35,286 nt of DNA from Caldipriscus sp964426895 (GCA_964426895.1 CAYRSH010000012.1:1-35286); one strand, 5' to 3'; shown: positions 8,589 through 17,510, numbered from the stretch's first letter. Translations and numbers: made by a program. Notes: generated by a model not told the origin, from the letters alone.

Positions 8589-9287
8589 TTACACACCTGA
8601 AAAGTCCTTTGGCTTAAAGTTTTTTGGATTTAAAACCTTAACATCTTTGCCATCTTTGTGCTTTAAAACGATAAAACCCTTCTTACTCGCATACCTATCC
8701 GCAAACTGATGGAACTTCATCCCCGCAACCGCACCGTACAACTTATAACCTTTGTACTCGGGGAAAAACCTTAAAAACCTCTTTTCCAGCTCTTCAACAA
8801 ACTCATCAACATCATCAACCCTTAATGTGGTCTTTACCTCCAAAACTATAACATAACCATCACCCAATACAAGCCCGTCTATTTCCATACTATCACCGTC
8901 CATTTTACTCTTTAAATTCTCCCTAACCCTAAAACCCTCAAACCCCAATTCCTTCAATGCATACTCCAAACCTTCCCTTATCGTGTCCTCCGTATAATCC
9001 TGCCATACACCGTTTAGTTGTGCTACCGCTCTGGTTGTGTTCCTTACCTCTTTTGCAACTTTACTTATTTGAACGCTTAACTTTTTTATTTGTTCATCCG
9101 TTTCCGCCTGTCTTTCGGCAAGTTCTTTTATTTTTTTATCCGTCTCCTCTTGCCTTTTTGCGAGGCTTTCAACCAATTCCCTCGTCTCCTTTAACATTTT
9201 ATCCGTCTCCTCTTGGCTTTTTGCTAACCTATCAAGCCTTTTGCCCACCTCTTTTAGTATTTCCCATATCTCCTTCGCATTTTCCAT
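8589..9287 (-). CDS. Coiled-coil protein with PD-(D/E)xK nuclease-like domain (DUF3782-like)
   Basis: 232 residues. Residues 1-95 are a long heptad coiled coil with repeated QEETDK/QAETDE units. The C-terminal half matches a DUF3782-type restriction-endonuclease-like fold: an acidic residue in MEIDGLV (Asp137), then VIVLEVKTTL with Glu150 and Lys152 as the ExK pair. This family is common in thermophilic bacteria, archaea and cyanobacteria; its members are often called hypothetical, and their substrate is unknown to me. The active-site residues look intact. The gene is monocistronic with its own TATAAT box 9 bases before the ATG. A possible decayed fragment of a paralogue lies just upstream. 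Confidence 0.8.
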   Translation of the reverse strand: MENAKEIWEILKEVGKRLDRLAKSQEETDKMLKETRELVESLAKRQEETDKKIKELAERQAETDEQIKKLSVQISKVAKEVRNTTRAVAQLNGVWQDYTEDTIREGLEYALKELGFEGFRVRENLKSKMDGDSMEIDGLVLGDGYVIVLEVKTTLRVDDVDEFVEELEKRFLRFFPEYKGYKLYGAVAGMKFHQFADRYASKKGFIVLKHKDGKDVKVLNPKNFKPKDFSGV

Positions 9288-9296
9288 ACAATGGGA

Positions 9297-9302
9297 ATTA
9301 TA
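9297..9302 (-). promoter_or_regulatory. -10 box, leaderless type
   Basis: TATAAT on the minus strand followed by TCCCATTGT and then the ATG of the coiled-coil nuclease-like gene (9 bases between). No Shine-Dalgarno sequence and no clear -35 box. Confidence 0.55.
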
Positions 9303-9337
9303 AACCTGAAAAACATTTAATTTAAAGTCTTTTAAAC

Positions 9338-9367
9338 TGTTGGAACTTCATCCTCACAATCCCAATA
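9338..9367 (-). pseudogene. Possible remnant of a paralogue of the coiled-coil nuclease-like gene
   Basis: About 24 of 30 bases match the codons for GMKFHQF in the neighbouring gene (8702-8731); here the frame reads RMKFQQF and then runs into a stop. A TTTTCAGGT shared with the 3' end of that gene lies about 30 bases further along. The match is short, so this is tentative. The rest of the 115-base interval between this gene and clpC holds only the promoter. Confidence 0.3.
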
Positions 9368-9402
9368 ACTTAAAACCGGTGATTATAGGCCCTTCAAACC
9401 CC

Positions 9403-11913
9403 TCACTTCGCCCCGGCCAACTCCTCGCTCTTCTTAAAGACCACCTTCTCCTTCTCCCTATCAATATCCGCTATTACATGGGAATTGTCCGTTATTTCCC
9501 CGGCTATTATGACCTCTGAAAGCGGCTCCTCAATATACTTCCTTATAACCCTCCTTAATGGCCTTGCGCCGTATTCCGGGTCATATCCCTTCTCAACCAG
9601 CCACCTCTTCAACTCATCCGTTAGTTCAAGGGTTATCTTCCTCTCCGCAAGCCTCTTTCTGAGGTCGTTAAGCATAATTTCAACGATTTGCACGAGGTCT
9701 TCTTTGTTCAAAGGCCTGAATATAATAACCTCATCAACCCTGTTCAAAAACTCCGGTGGAAGCGCCTTTTTGAGTTCGCTTATGAGGAACTCCCTCATCC
9801 TCTCAAAATCAAATTCCTCATCCCTTTCCTCACCAATTGCAAACCCTATTTTCCTCGCCTCTTTTAACCTCCTAACCCCTATGTTTGATGTCATAATGAT
9901 TATCGTATTTCTAAAACTAACCGTTCTACCAAGACCATCCGTAAGTATCCCATCTTCAAGAACCTGCAACAGGACATTTAAAACCTCCGGATGGGCCTTT
10001 TCAATCTCATCAAATAGCACAACTGAATACGGTCTCCTTTTAACCGCTTCGGTTAATTGTCCCCCTTCTTCATACCCCACATATCCCGGAGGGGCGCCTA
10101 TTAACCTTGAAACGCTATGCCTTTCCATATACTCGGACATGTCTATCCTTATAAGGGCTCTCTCGCTTCCGAACATGAATTCGGCCAATGCCTTTGCAAG
10201 CTCGGTTTTACCAACTCCGGTTGGACCTAAGAAGATAAAACTTCCAATGGGTCTTTTTACATCCTTTATTCCCGACCTCGCCCTCCTTATGGCCTTGGCC
10301 AAGGCGCTTATAGCATCATCCTGACCTACAACCCTCTTTTTGAGTTCCTCTTCAAGTTTTAAGAGTCTCTTGGATTCATCGTATGTTATCTGCGATACCG
10401 GTATCCCCGTCCATCTCGCCACGACCTTTGCTATGTCTTCCGCGGTAACAACAGGTTTGTGCTTTCTCTTGATTTCCTCTATTTTTTGAATCAATTCCCT
10501 CTCCTTTACCTCCATCCTCCTCATAGATTCTACATCACCCCTACTCCTTGAAAACTCCAAAAGTTTCCTAATCCTTTCAAGGTCGTCTTCAAGCTTCTTT
10601 ACCTCTGGGGGTATTTCCGCAGAGAGTTTCACCGCGGCGCCGGCCTCATCCAAAAGGTCTATGGCCTTGTCGGGTAAATTCCTGTCCGTTATATACCTGT
10701 CTGAAAGTTTAGCCGCAGCCTCAATTGCCTCATCCGTGTATATTACCCCGTGAAATTCCTCATATCTCGGCTTTAACTTCTTTAATATCTCAATGGTTTC
10801 CTCCACGGTTGGTGGTTCAACATATACGGGTTGAAACCTCCTTTCCAAAGCCCCGTCGTGTTCTATGTGTTTCTTATATTCCTCAACCGTCGTTGCTCCT
10901 ATTATCTGAATTTCTCCCCTCGCCAATGCGGGTTTTAGTATATTTGCGGCATCAAGGGCACCCTCAGCAGCACCCGCACCAACAAGGGTATGCAACTCGT
11001 CAATAAACAGGATAACATCGGGGGCATTTGTCGCCTCTTGAATTATGGCTTTTATCCTTTCCTCAAACTGTCCCCTATACTTTGTACCCGCAACTATACC
11101 CGCCAGGTCAAGGGCTAAAATCCTCTTGTCCTTTAACTCATCCGGCACCTCTCCCCTTACAATCCTTTGGGCCAAACCCTCAACTATTGCAGTTTTACCC
11201 ACACCCGGTTCCCCTAAGAGAACGGGATTGTTCTTTTTCCTTCTTGAAAGTATGTGTATAACCCTTTCTATCTCCCTTTCCCTACCCACAACTGGATCAA
11301 GTTTTCCGAGCCTTGCGAGTTCTGTCAAATCCGTTGAGAATTGATCAAGGGTTCTCGTGCTACCCTTACTACTCTTCCTCGGCTCCTGCCTCTGAGAAGA
11401 TGACGAAAACCTCGGAGGTTCAAAGGTTGGCGTGAATGGTGAGAATGTATCATCCGTCCTGCCGTGTTCCCTCAACCTCTTTATTTCATCCCTAACTATT
11501 GAGGGGTTTATACCAAACCTGTTTTCCAAAATCTGAGAAGCCATAGACTTGCTTTCAAGTAGTATTCCCAACAAAATATGCTCCGTCCCAACCGATGGAT
11601 GCCCCATTTTCTTGGCCTCGTCTATTGCGTTGTTTATAGCCCTCTTAGCCGATGTTGATAGAGGGATTTCCTGTGCATAAGTTCTCCTCAAAGGACCACG
11701 GGATAACCCCTTCTCTATTTCCATTCTCAAATCCATTATATCCACGCCGAGGTTGGTTAGGATAAGCACAGCCATGCTATCCGAAACTTGGGTTATTGCC
11801 AAAAGTAGGTGTTCTGCACTTATATAGTCATGGCCAAACTCCATAGCCTCACGCCTTGCAGACATTAGAACCCTTCTCGCCTTATCCGTAAAATTTGGTG
11901 TACCCATAAACAT
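9403..11913 (-). CDS. clpC: ATP-dependent Clp protease ATPase / chaperone ClpC
   Basis: 836 residues, a normal length for ClpC. It unfolds proteins and feeds them to ClpP in the cytoplasm. Domains in order: Clp-N double repeat (about 5-150), first AAA+ module with Walker A GEPGVGKT at 234-241 and Walker B ILFIDE, a short UVR-like coiled-coil middle region near 434-485 (much shorter than the ClpB M domain), and second AAA+ module with GPTGVGKT at 563-570 and VVLFDEIEKAHPEV. The C-terminal D2-small domain is intact (YDPEYGARPLRRVI). The start at 11913 follows GGGGAGGTG; a second in-frame ATG two codons later is also possible. The gene begins 3 bases after the YfgM-like gene, so the two form an operon. 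No clpP is in the window. Confidence 0.95.
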   Translation of the reverse strand: MFMGTPNFTDKARRVLMSARREAMEFGHDYISAEHLLLAITQVSDSMAVLILTNLGVDIMDLRMEIEKGLSRGPLRRTYAQEIPLSTSAKRAINNAIDEAKKMGHPSVGTEHILLGILLESKSMASQILENRFGINPSIVRDEIKRLREHGRTDDTFSPFTPTFEPPRFSSSSQRQEPRKSSKGSTRTLDQFSTDLTELARLGKLDPVVGREREIERVIHILSRRKKNNPVLLGEPGVGKTAIVEGLAQRIVRGEVPDELKDKRILALDLAGIVAGTKYRGQFEERIKAIIQEATNAPDVILFIDELHTLVGAGAAEGALDAANILKPALARGEIQIIGATTVEEYKKHIEHDGALERRFQPVYVEPPTVEETIEILKKLKPRYEEFHGVIYTDEAIEAAAKLSDRYITDRNLPDKAIDLLDEAGAAVKLSAEIPPEVKKLEDDLERIRKLLEFSRSRGDVESMRRMEVKERELIQKIEEIKRKHKPVVTAEDIAKVVARWTGIPVSQITYDESKRLLKLEEELKKRVVGQDDAISALAKAIRRARSGIKDVKRPIGSFIFLGPTGVGKTELAKALAEFMFGSERALIRIDMSEYMERHSVSRLIGAPPGYVGYEEGGQLTEAVKRRPYSVVLFDEIEKAHPEVLNVLLQVLEDGILTDGLGRTVSFRNTIIIMTSNIGVRRLKEARKIGFAIGEERDEEFDFERMREFLISELKKALPPEFLNRVDEVIIFRPLNKEDLVQIVEIMLNDLRKRLAERKITLELTDELKRWLVEKGYDPEYGARPLRRVIRKYIEEPLSEVIIAGEITDNSHVIADIDREKEKVVFKKSEELAGAK

Positions 11914-11916
11914 TTT

Positions 11917-12525
11917 TCACCTCCCCGCAAATGCTTCGGCAACCTTCATAAGCGCCTTCGCCCTACTATTATAAGGCGAAAACATATCCTCGGTGATGGG
12001 TTTTAAAACCTCTTTTGCCTCTTTGAATCTCCCCATTTCTATCAGGTTTTCCGCCAACCTTATCGCAAAGAGTTGGGAAATTGTCTTGTAATCTTTAACC
12101 GATGAGGCCTTTTTGAGTTCATCCAATGCATCCTTTTCCTTTGAGTCCATCTTTAACGCATACATATAAGAATGGTATGCATACTTTGTTATAGGGTTTT
12201 TCCTAACCATCTCCTCAACATACTCACGGGTTTTTTTCAAATCACCCTTTGAATACGATAAGTTTGCGAGGTCAAGCAATGCCATATCCGACCATACGGT
12301 ACCCTTGGAGTTTTTGGCAACATCCTCCAAGAGCCTCGTATCCCTTAAACCCATAAACAAAGCCCTTAAATATCCAATTTCTCCCCTTTCCATTTTCGTT
12401 TTATTCGTGTTATACCAGTAATATATACCCCCTGCTATTAAGACAACCAAACCTAAACCTCCCCACATTACCGTATCCCTATTCTTCTTAACATACTCCG
12501 TAGCGAGTTCTATAAACCTTTCCAC
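11917..12525 (-). CDS. Membrane-anchored TPR protein, YfgM/TPR_21-like
   Basis: 202 residues. A basic N-terminal segment is followed by one transmembrane helix (WGGLGLVVLIAGGIYYWY, about 21-38), then a helical repeat region with TPR-like units (LLDLANLSYSKGDLKKTREY, RLAENLIEMGRFKEAKEVL). This layout matches YfgM-type proteins, which sit in the inner membrane with the TPRs outside and associate with the Sec translocon; the exact family is not certain. The start is GTG, 7 bases after a TATAAT box, with no Shine-Dalgarno site. It is the first gene of the operon with clpC and is divergent from murC, sharing a near-palindromic promoter. Confidence 0.7.
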   Translation of the reverse strand: MERFIELATEYVKKNRDTVMWGGLGLVVLIAGGIYYWYNTNKTKMERGEIGYLRALFMGLRDTRLLEDVAKNSKGTVWSDMALLDLANLSYSKGDLKKTREYVEEMVRKNPITKYAYHSYMYALKMDSKEKDALDELKKASSVKDYKTISQLFAIRLAENLIEMGRFKEAKEVLKPITEDMFSPYNSRAKALMKVAEAFAGR

Positions 12526-12532
12526 GCTAAGT

Positions 12533-12569
12533 ATTATAAGGTTGCATAAGATGTTGGCAACCCTATAAT
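12533..12569. promoter_or_regulatory. Near-palindromic divergent promoter between the TPR/clpC operon and murC
   Basis: The two arms, ATTATAAGGTTGC (12533-12545) and GCAACCCTATAAT (12557-12569), are inverted copies matching at 12 of 13 positions. Each arm supplies a -10 box for one direction and overlaps the -35 box of the other. Plus strand: TTGCAT (12542-12547), 16 bases, TATAAT (12564-12569), then 10 bases to the murC ATG. Minus strand: TTGCCA (12555-12560), 16 bases, TATAAT (12533-12538), then 7 bases to the GTG of the TPR gene. The two promoters overlap and should compete for polymerase. Confidence 0.7.
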
Positions 12570-12579
12570 TCCCACCTTT

Positions 12580-13938
12580 ATGGTTTTAATTCCCAAAACG
12601 AGGTTTTCCAACATCCACATGATAGGTATAGGCGGTTCCGGGATGAGTGGGATAGCGGAGATTTTACACAACTTAGGTTTTAATGTTAGGGGGTCTGATA
12701 TTTCCAAAAAGGAAACTACTGAAAGGCTGGAAAGATTGGGTGTGAAGGTTTTCTACGGGCATAAAGCGGAAAATGTTGAGGGTGCGGATATAGTTGTGTA
12801 TTCTTCGGCCATTACTCCCGATAACCCCGAACTCGTAAGGGCGAAGGAATTGGGAATACCCGTTATTCAAAGGGCCGAGATGTTGGCGGAACTCATGAGG
12901 GTTAAGTTTTCCATCGCCGTTTCGGGTGCCCATGGCAAGAGCACAACAACATCTATGATAGGCCATATACTACAAAGGGCAAACAAAAACCCAACCGTAA
13001 TAGTGGGCGGAATATTAAGGGATAGGGGTTCTGGTAGTTTAATGGGTAGTGGGGAGTATTTGGTCGTTGAGGCAGACGAATCGGATAGGTCTTTTTTAAA
13101 ACTCCTACCATCAATAGCGGTTATCACAAACATAGACAGGGAGCATATGGATACTTATGGGAGTATGGCCTCTTTAAAGATGGCATTTATTGAGTTTGCG
13201 AATAAGGTTCCCTTTTATGGGTCGGTTATATTATGCGGGGATGATAAAAACACCCGGGATGTAATACCCTTTATTGAAAAGAGGTTTTTCACATACGGGT
13301 TTTCAAGCGAAAACGATGTATTCGTTGAAGATTTAAAGGTTGAGGGGTTGGGTAGCGAATTCGTAGTTAATGGTTTTGGTGAAAGGGTTTTGGGAAAACT
13401 GAATGTACCCGGAAAATACAATGTTTTGAACGCACTCGCTTCCATAACCGTTGCTTGGGAGTTGGGTATAGGTTTAAAGGAATCCTTGGAATACCTTGTG
13501 GATTTCAAAGGTGTAGGGAGAAGATTTGAGATAAAGGGAGAAAAGTTGGGGGCTGTATTTGTGGATGATTACGGGCATCACCCAACGGAGATAAGGGGCG
13601 TTATAGATGTGGCTAAGGGGATGGGGAAAAGGGTTATAATGGTTTTTCAACCCCACAGATATACCAGAACTATGGACTTATATAGGGAATTCGCCGAGGT
13701 CTTAAAGGATGCGGATTTCGTAATACTTCTACCTATATATCCCGCGGGTGAGAGGCCTATAAGCGGTGTTTCCTCCGAGTTGATATATAAAGCCTTAAAA
13801 ACATTGGGTTATGAAAATGTAGTTATGGTTGGGGATTTTGATGAGGCGGTGGATAATTTGAGGAAGGTTATAAAGGAGGGGGATATAGTTTTGTTGCAAG
13901 GGGCGGGTGATGTTTATAAAATCTATGAGAAGGTTTAG
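12580..13938 (+). CDS. murC: UDP-N-acetylmuramate--L-alanine ligase
   Basis: 452 residues, usual length. It adds L-Ala to UDP-MurNAc in cytoplasmic peptidoglycan precursor synthesis, so the organism makes peptidoglycan. It shows the N-terminal Rossmann-like GIGGSGMSGIAEIL, the ATP loop GAHGKSTTT at 116-124, the EADESDRSFL segment of the central domain, and the C-terminal domain with FQPHRYTRT. The ATG lies 10 bases after a TATAAT box with no Shine-Dalgarno site, indicating a leaderless or near-leaderless message. No other mur gene is adjacent; the 3' end overlaps the BtuF-like gene. Confidence 0.97.
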   Translation: MVLIPKTRFSNIHMIGIGGSGMSGIAEILHNLGFNVRGSDISKKETTERLERLGVKVFYGHKAENVEGADIVVYSSAITPDNPELVRAKELGIPVIQRAEMLAELMRVKFSIAVSGAHGKSTTTSMIGHILQRANKNPTVIVGGILRDRGSGSLMGSGEYLVVEADESDRSFLKLLPSIAVITNIDREHMDTYGSMASLKMAFIEFANKVPFYGSVILCGDDKNTRDVIPFIEKRFFTYGFSSENDVFVEDLKVEGLGSEFVVNGFGERVLGKLNVPGKYNVLNALASITVAWELGIGLKESLEYLVDFKGVGRRFEIKGEKLGAVFVDDYGHHPTEIRGVIDVAKGMGKRVIMVFQPHRYTRTMDLYREFAEVLKDADFVILLPIYPAGERPISGVSSELIYKALKTLGYENVVMVGDFDEAVDNLRKVIKEGDIVLLQGAGDVYKIYEKV

Positions 13939-14692
13939 TTTAATGCTTTTAATACTTTCCTGTATCCCGCAGGGTAGGGGGGGTATAGTCTCTTTGGTTC
14001 CCTCTGCTGATGAAATTATATACGCCTTGGGTGCTAAGGATAAACTCGTCGGTGTTTCCACTTATAGTTCATATAAAGGCGAGAAACCGGTCGTTGGAGA
14101 CCTTTTAAACCCGGATTACGAAAGGATAAAAACCCTAAAACCCTCTTTGGTCATAATAACATTACCTATGCAGGCAAATGTTAAAAGGAATTTGGAAAGC
14201 CTCGGTATAGAAACCTATGACTTTTCACCCGAAAGTGTTGAGGAACTTACAAAGGATATAACTGAACTCGGCAACATTCTCGGTAGGGAAAAAAGGGCGA
14301 AAGCACTGGCGGACAGTATTAAAGAATTTGTTAAGGGTATAAACCCTTTGCCGGAATTCACATTTGCCGTTCAGATTTCCGAATCCCCCGTATATGTAGC
14401 GGGTGATAATACATACATTTCTGAGATTTTGGAACTCTTCGGTGGAAAAAACGCGTTTGGTTATTTAAAGGGATATAAACCGGTATCAAGCGAGGATATT
14501 TTGGGAAAGGAATTTGATATTTTAATCGTACCTTATAATTTCAAAGACAGGTTGGGCTTTGAAAGAAGGTGTATAATCCAAATTCCCGAAAGTTATCTAT
14601 CGCCGGGCTTAAAAATATTCCCCTTGATTGATAGTTTAAAGTTAAACCTTTTGCGTTGCCTCAAAGAAAACCTTATCCGCCCTGTAAGATGA
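13910..14692 (+). CDS. BtuF/FhuD-like periplasmic binding lipoprotein
   Basis: About 260 residues. A lipoprotein signal with basic residues and LMLLILSC (Cys at about 18 from this start) is followed by a helical-backbone substrate-binding domain: IVSLVPSADEIIYALGAKDKLVG, then LLNPDYERIKTLKPSLVI, both typical of cobalamin or siderophore binding proteins of ABC importers. The start is uncertain: GTG 13907, ATG 13910 and ATG 13925 are all possible, and all overlap murC. There is no permease or ATPase gene next to it, so the partner transporter must be elsewhere. The ligand cannot be told from sequence. The 3' end overlaps lipA (convergent) by 51 bases. Confidence 0.85.
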   Translation: MFIKSMRRFSLMLLILSCIPQGRGGIVSLVPSADEIIYALGAKDKLVGVSTYSSYKGEKPVVGDLLNPDYERIKTLKPSLVIITLPMQANVKRNLESLGIETYDFSPESVEELTKDITELGNILGREKRAKALADSIKEFVKGINPLPEFTFAVQISESPVYVAGDNTYISEILELFGGKNAFGYLKGYKPVSSEDILGKEFDILIVPYNFKDRLGFERRCIIQIPESYLSPGLKIFPLIDSLKLNLLRCLKENLIRPVR

Positions 14693-15514
14693 CCTTACCA
14701 AGGGCCCCGAAAACACCTCTTTAAATCCCATTTTCAAAGCCTCTTCCCTGTAAAACCTGAACTTTTCGGGTGATACATATTCCGCCACCGGTAGGTGTTT
14801 TGGCGTTGGTTGGAGATATTGTCCGAGGGTTACTATATCCACACCCACATCTCTTAAATCCCTAAGCGTTTCCAAAACCTCTTCTTCCCTTTCCCCCAAA
14901 CCCACCATTATGCTTGATTTTGTATATATCTCCGGCCTTATCCTCTTTGCGTATTCCAAGACAAACAGGGATTGCTCATAAGATGCCCTCCTATCCCTAA
15001 CCTTCGGCGTCAGCCTCCTAACGGTTTCAACATTGTGTGCAAATACATCCAAGGGAGAATTCACAACCGTTTCTATGCTTTGGGTGTTCCCTTGAAAATC
15101 CCCAACGAGGGCTTCAACCTTAACATCCGGCCTCAGCATTTTTATGTAAAATATCGTTTTGGCAACATGCGATGCCCCTCCATCCGGTAAGTCATCCCTA
15201 TCAACCATGGTTAGAACGATATACCTCAGGTTTAATTTGCTTATGGACTTGGCAACATTCATGGGTTCATCCTTATCAACCCACCCCCTCGGGTTTCCGG
15301 TTTTAACCGCACAAAACCTACAACCCCTTGTGCATACATCCCCCAAAATCATAATCGTAGCCGTCCCATGCCCCCAGCACTCATAAATGTTTGGACATCT
15401 CGCCTCTTCGCAAACCGTGTATAGGTTATGGCTTCTTAGGGTGGATTTAACATCCAAAAATTTACCGTCTGTTTTGAGTTTTATTTTCAACCATTCCGGT
15501 TTTCTGTCAAACAT
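14642..15514 (-). CDS. lipA: Lipoyl synthase (radical SAM)
   Basis: About 290 residues; inserts two sulfurs into octanoyl-protein to make the lipoyl cofactor. Both iron-sulfur sites are present: auxiliary cluster Cys35, Cys40, Cys46 (CEEARCPNIYEC) and radical SAM CxxxCxxC at Cys61, Cys65, Cys68 (CTRGCRFC). The GGASHVAKTI and LGQYLQPTPKHLPV segments are also typical. The start is taken at 15514 (MFDRKPEWLKIKL), because a TATAAT box ends 7 bases upstream. An in-frame ATG 18 codons earlier would place that promoter inside the gene and adds no family-like sequence. The start overlaps the 3' end of the iron permease gene by 8 bases. Confidence 0.96.
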   Translation of the reverse strand: MFDRKPEWLKIKLKTDGKFLDVKSTLRSHNLYTVCEEARCPNIYECWGHGTATIMILGDVCTRGCRFCAVKTGNPRGWVDKDEPMNVAKSISKLNLRYIVLTMVDRDDLPDGGASHVAKTIFYIKMLRPDVKVEALVGDFQGNTQSIETVVNSPLDVFAHNVETVRRLTPKVRDRRASYEQSLFVLEYAKRIRPEIYTKSSIMVGLGEREEEVLETLRDLRDVGVDIVTLGQYLQPTPKHLPVAEYVSPEKFRFYREEALKMGFKEVFSGPLVRSSYRADKVFFEATQKV

Positions 15515-17468
15515 GGTGGGAATTATAACCCTGTATAATTTCCTCAAATGTGGTGAGTTTTTCCTCAATACTAACCAGTTCCCTCTCCATACCCCTCAAA
15601 GCCTCCCTCACCCTGTCCATTTGGTTTTCCAATATACATGTCCCTATGCTACACCTTATGTTCTCAATAGATGCGGATATATCCCTTATCTCCCTCTCCA
15701 ATTCAAAAACCCTGTTGAGTATTTCCTTTCTGCGGGTGTTTTCCTGGTAAAGTTTAATTGAAAACACCAATAAAATCCCGAATACTATGAGAAATTGTGC
15801 TGTTATAGTTTCAACCGTTGGATAAATTCCTAAGAATTCAAAAGAGGGCATCCAAGGTATATGGGTTATGGGTAATAATGTCGCTTCCTGTAATGCCTTT
15901 ACACCTTTACCCACCAATGTGAAAGATAGGACCAAAAGCAAACCCCCGCTTAATACAAAGAATTGCGAGAGTGGGAGTTTCTTCCTCAAAAAGAATATAC
16001 TCCAAGCGATGAAGATTAGAGAAATTACTCCCAAAACAAAACCGCCAATGAGTGCTAACTTTCCACCCGTTTGTATATATAAGGCCTGATAGAACAAAAT
16101 CGTTTCAAAAACCTCCCTAAAAGTTGCTATAAAGGAAAGAGCGAATAAACCTAAGGTTTGCGTTTTTTGCAAACTCCTCTTAACGGATGACTTTATATAA
16201 TTTTTCCATTTTTGGGCATCGGAATTTGCCAACATCCAATGCCCCACATGGAATAATACAACCGAGGCCAAAAGTGCGGATATACCTTCAACCAATTCCC
16301 TACTTGCCCCGGATATTTTAATGGCCACTTGGGCAACAATCCAGAGTATAACACCTAAGAGTATTGCGGAAATCCAACCAATATGGACATATACACTTTC
16401 CTTTCTATATCCCAAGGAGTATAAGATGGCCAAAATAGCCGCGATTATGAGTATTGCCTCCAAACCCTCCCTGAAAATGATTCCAAAGGAGCCGATAAAG
16501 GCAAACCAGGGGTTAAACCCGTTGAGGTTTAAAACCTCTTCTTTTAACGATAGTATCTCATCGTATGCCCTAAAATCCCTTTTATCAAGCATTTCCCTGA
16601 TGTTAGTGAATTTTTTCTCTATCTCCTTAACCTTTTGCGGATTTAATATACCTTCCAAAGGTTCAAAACCTTCAAAATATGCGTCAAGTAATACCTCCTT
16701 AGCCTTATCGTAATTTCCGCTTTTTGTAAGCACAAGGGCCAGGTTTAAGTATTTTAACAACTTGTCCTTTGGTTTTTGGGATAGGTATAACTCGGGTTTT
16801 GTCCTCAAAGTGTTTATATAATCTTCCGGATTTTCAACCCCTAAGGATTTCATTTTTTCATAAAGTTCCGCATCGCCAAGCATTACAATATCCGATATAC
16901 TTAGGGGAAAAACCATATCCCCCTCTTTCCTACCCAAAGACATAACATAAAATGATATATCCCACCTCTCCTTTTCGCTTAGGTTTGAGAAGGACGGCAT
17001 AGGTGTTCCCTCAACCCCATAAGTTATAACCTGAAAAACCCCTAAAAGGCTTAAATCCCTATTATTATAAAGTATCCTCGGTTTTGGCTCCATATTTTGA
17101 GCCAATGGTGTATTTGATTTGCCATCCTCCCCGTGGCAAGAGGAACAGTGTTTTATATACAACTCCTTCCCCCTCAAAAGGTCTGGAATTGGTGGGGATA
17201 CATTTAACTTTGTTCCCAATGAGGTTTTTACGGATTTTATATATGAAACCAAGGAGTCGTAAGGAACTTTGCTTTCCATAAGTCTTAAAAGCGTATCCGC
17301 AAATGTATAACCGGCATCCTTTAACTCCCTTGCAAAACCCGTTATCTCCTCCCACTCCGCGGTATCCATAACCTCACCGTTTGAAACCACATCCTTATAA
17401 TCCCTTGCAATATAATCCAAAATGCTTATAGCCCTTTCTGTTGATATTCCCACAAAAAGCCAAAGCAT
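15507..17468 (-). CDS. Cytochrome c-FTR1 family iron permease with C-terminal coiled coil
   Basis: About 653 residues from ATG 17468 (a TTG two codons earlier is also possible). Near residue 108-112 is a c-type haem site CSSCH, with MPSF about 45 residues later as likely axial Met. A linker of about 200 residues follows, then an FTR1/EfeU-like membrane domain of about seven helices with both REGLE (near 335) and REVFE motifs used by iron permeases. The last 70 residues form a coiled coil (ELEREIRDISASIENIR). The probable role is iron uptake coupled to electron transfer. The N-terminus, MLWLFVGIS, is the only export signal visible ahead of the haem domain. The lipA promoter lies in its last codons. 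Confidence 0.85.
   Translation of the reverse strand: MLWLFVGISTERAISILDYIARDYKDVVSNGEVMDTAEWEEITGFARELKDAGYTFADTLLRLMESKVPYDSLVSYIKSVKTSLGTKLNVSPPIPDLLRGKELYIKHCSSCHGEDGKSNTPLAQNMEPKPRILYNNRDLSLLGVFQVITYGVEGTPMPSFSNLSEKERWDISFYVMSLGRKEGDMVFPLSISDIVMLGDAELYEKMKSLGVENPEDYINTLRTKPELYLSQKPKDKLLKYLNLALVLTKSGNYDKAKEVLLDAYFEGFEPLEGILNPQKVKEIEKKFTNIREMLDKRDFRAYDEILSLKEEVLNLNGFNPWFAFIGSFGIIFREGLEAILIIAAILAILYSLGYRKESVYVHIGWISAILLGVILWIVAQVAIKISGASRELVEGISALLASVVLFHVGHWMLANSDAQKWKNYIKSSVKRSLQKTQTLGLFALSFIATFREVFETILFYQALYIQTGGKLALIGGFVLGVISLIFIAWSIFFLRKKLPLSQFFVLSGGLLLVLSFTLVGKGVKALQEATLLPITHIPWMPSFEFLGIYPTVETITAQFLIVFGILLVFSIKLYQENTRRKEILNRVFELEREIRDISASIENIRCSIGTCILENQMDRVREALRGMERELVSIEEKLTTFEEIIQGYNSHHV
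15522..15527 (-). promoter_or_regulatory. -10 box of lipA (leaderless type)
   Basis: TATAAT on the minus strand, then TCCCACC, then ATG (7 bases). It is embedded in the final codons of the upstream iron permease gene. No convincing -35 box. Confidence 0.6.
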
Positions 17469-17488
17469 AACCAACCGATAATTCTCAT

Positions 17489-17494
17489 ATTGTA
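17489..17494 (-). promoter_or_regulatory. Possible -10 box of the iron permease gene
   Basis: TACAAT on the minus strand, 20 bases before the ATG at 17468. There is no Shine-Dalgarno sequence between them and no clear -35 box, so support is weak. Confidence 0.3.
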
Positions 17495-17510
17495 ATCCTT
17501 ACCAAAAAGG

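Noticed and set aside
9485..10324. 279-codon open frame on the plus strand
   Set aside because: It lies wholly antisense to clpC, has no family-like sequence and is Ser-rich as expected from the reverse of that gene.
15515..15568. N-terminal extension of lipA to an earlier ATG
   Set aside because: It would put the TATAAT box inside the gene and adds residues without family similarity; ATG 15514 fits the promoter spacing.
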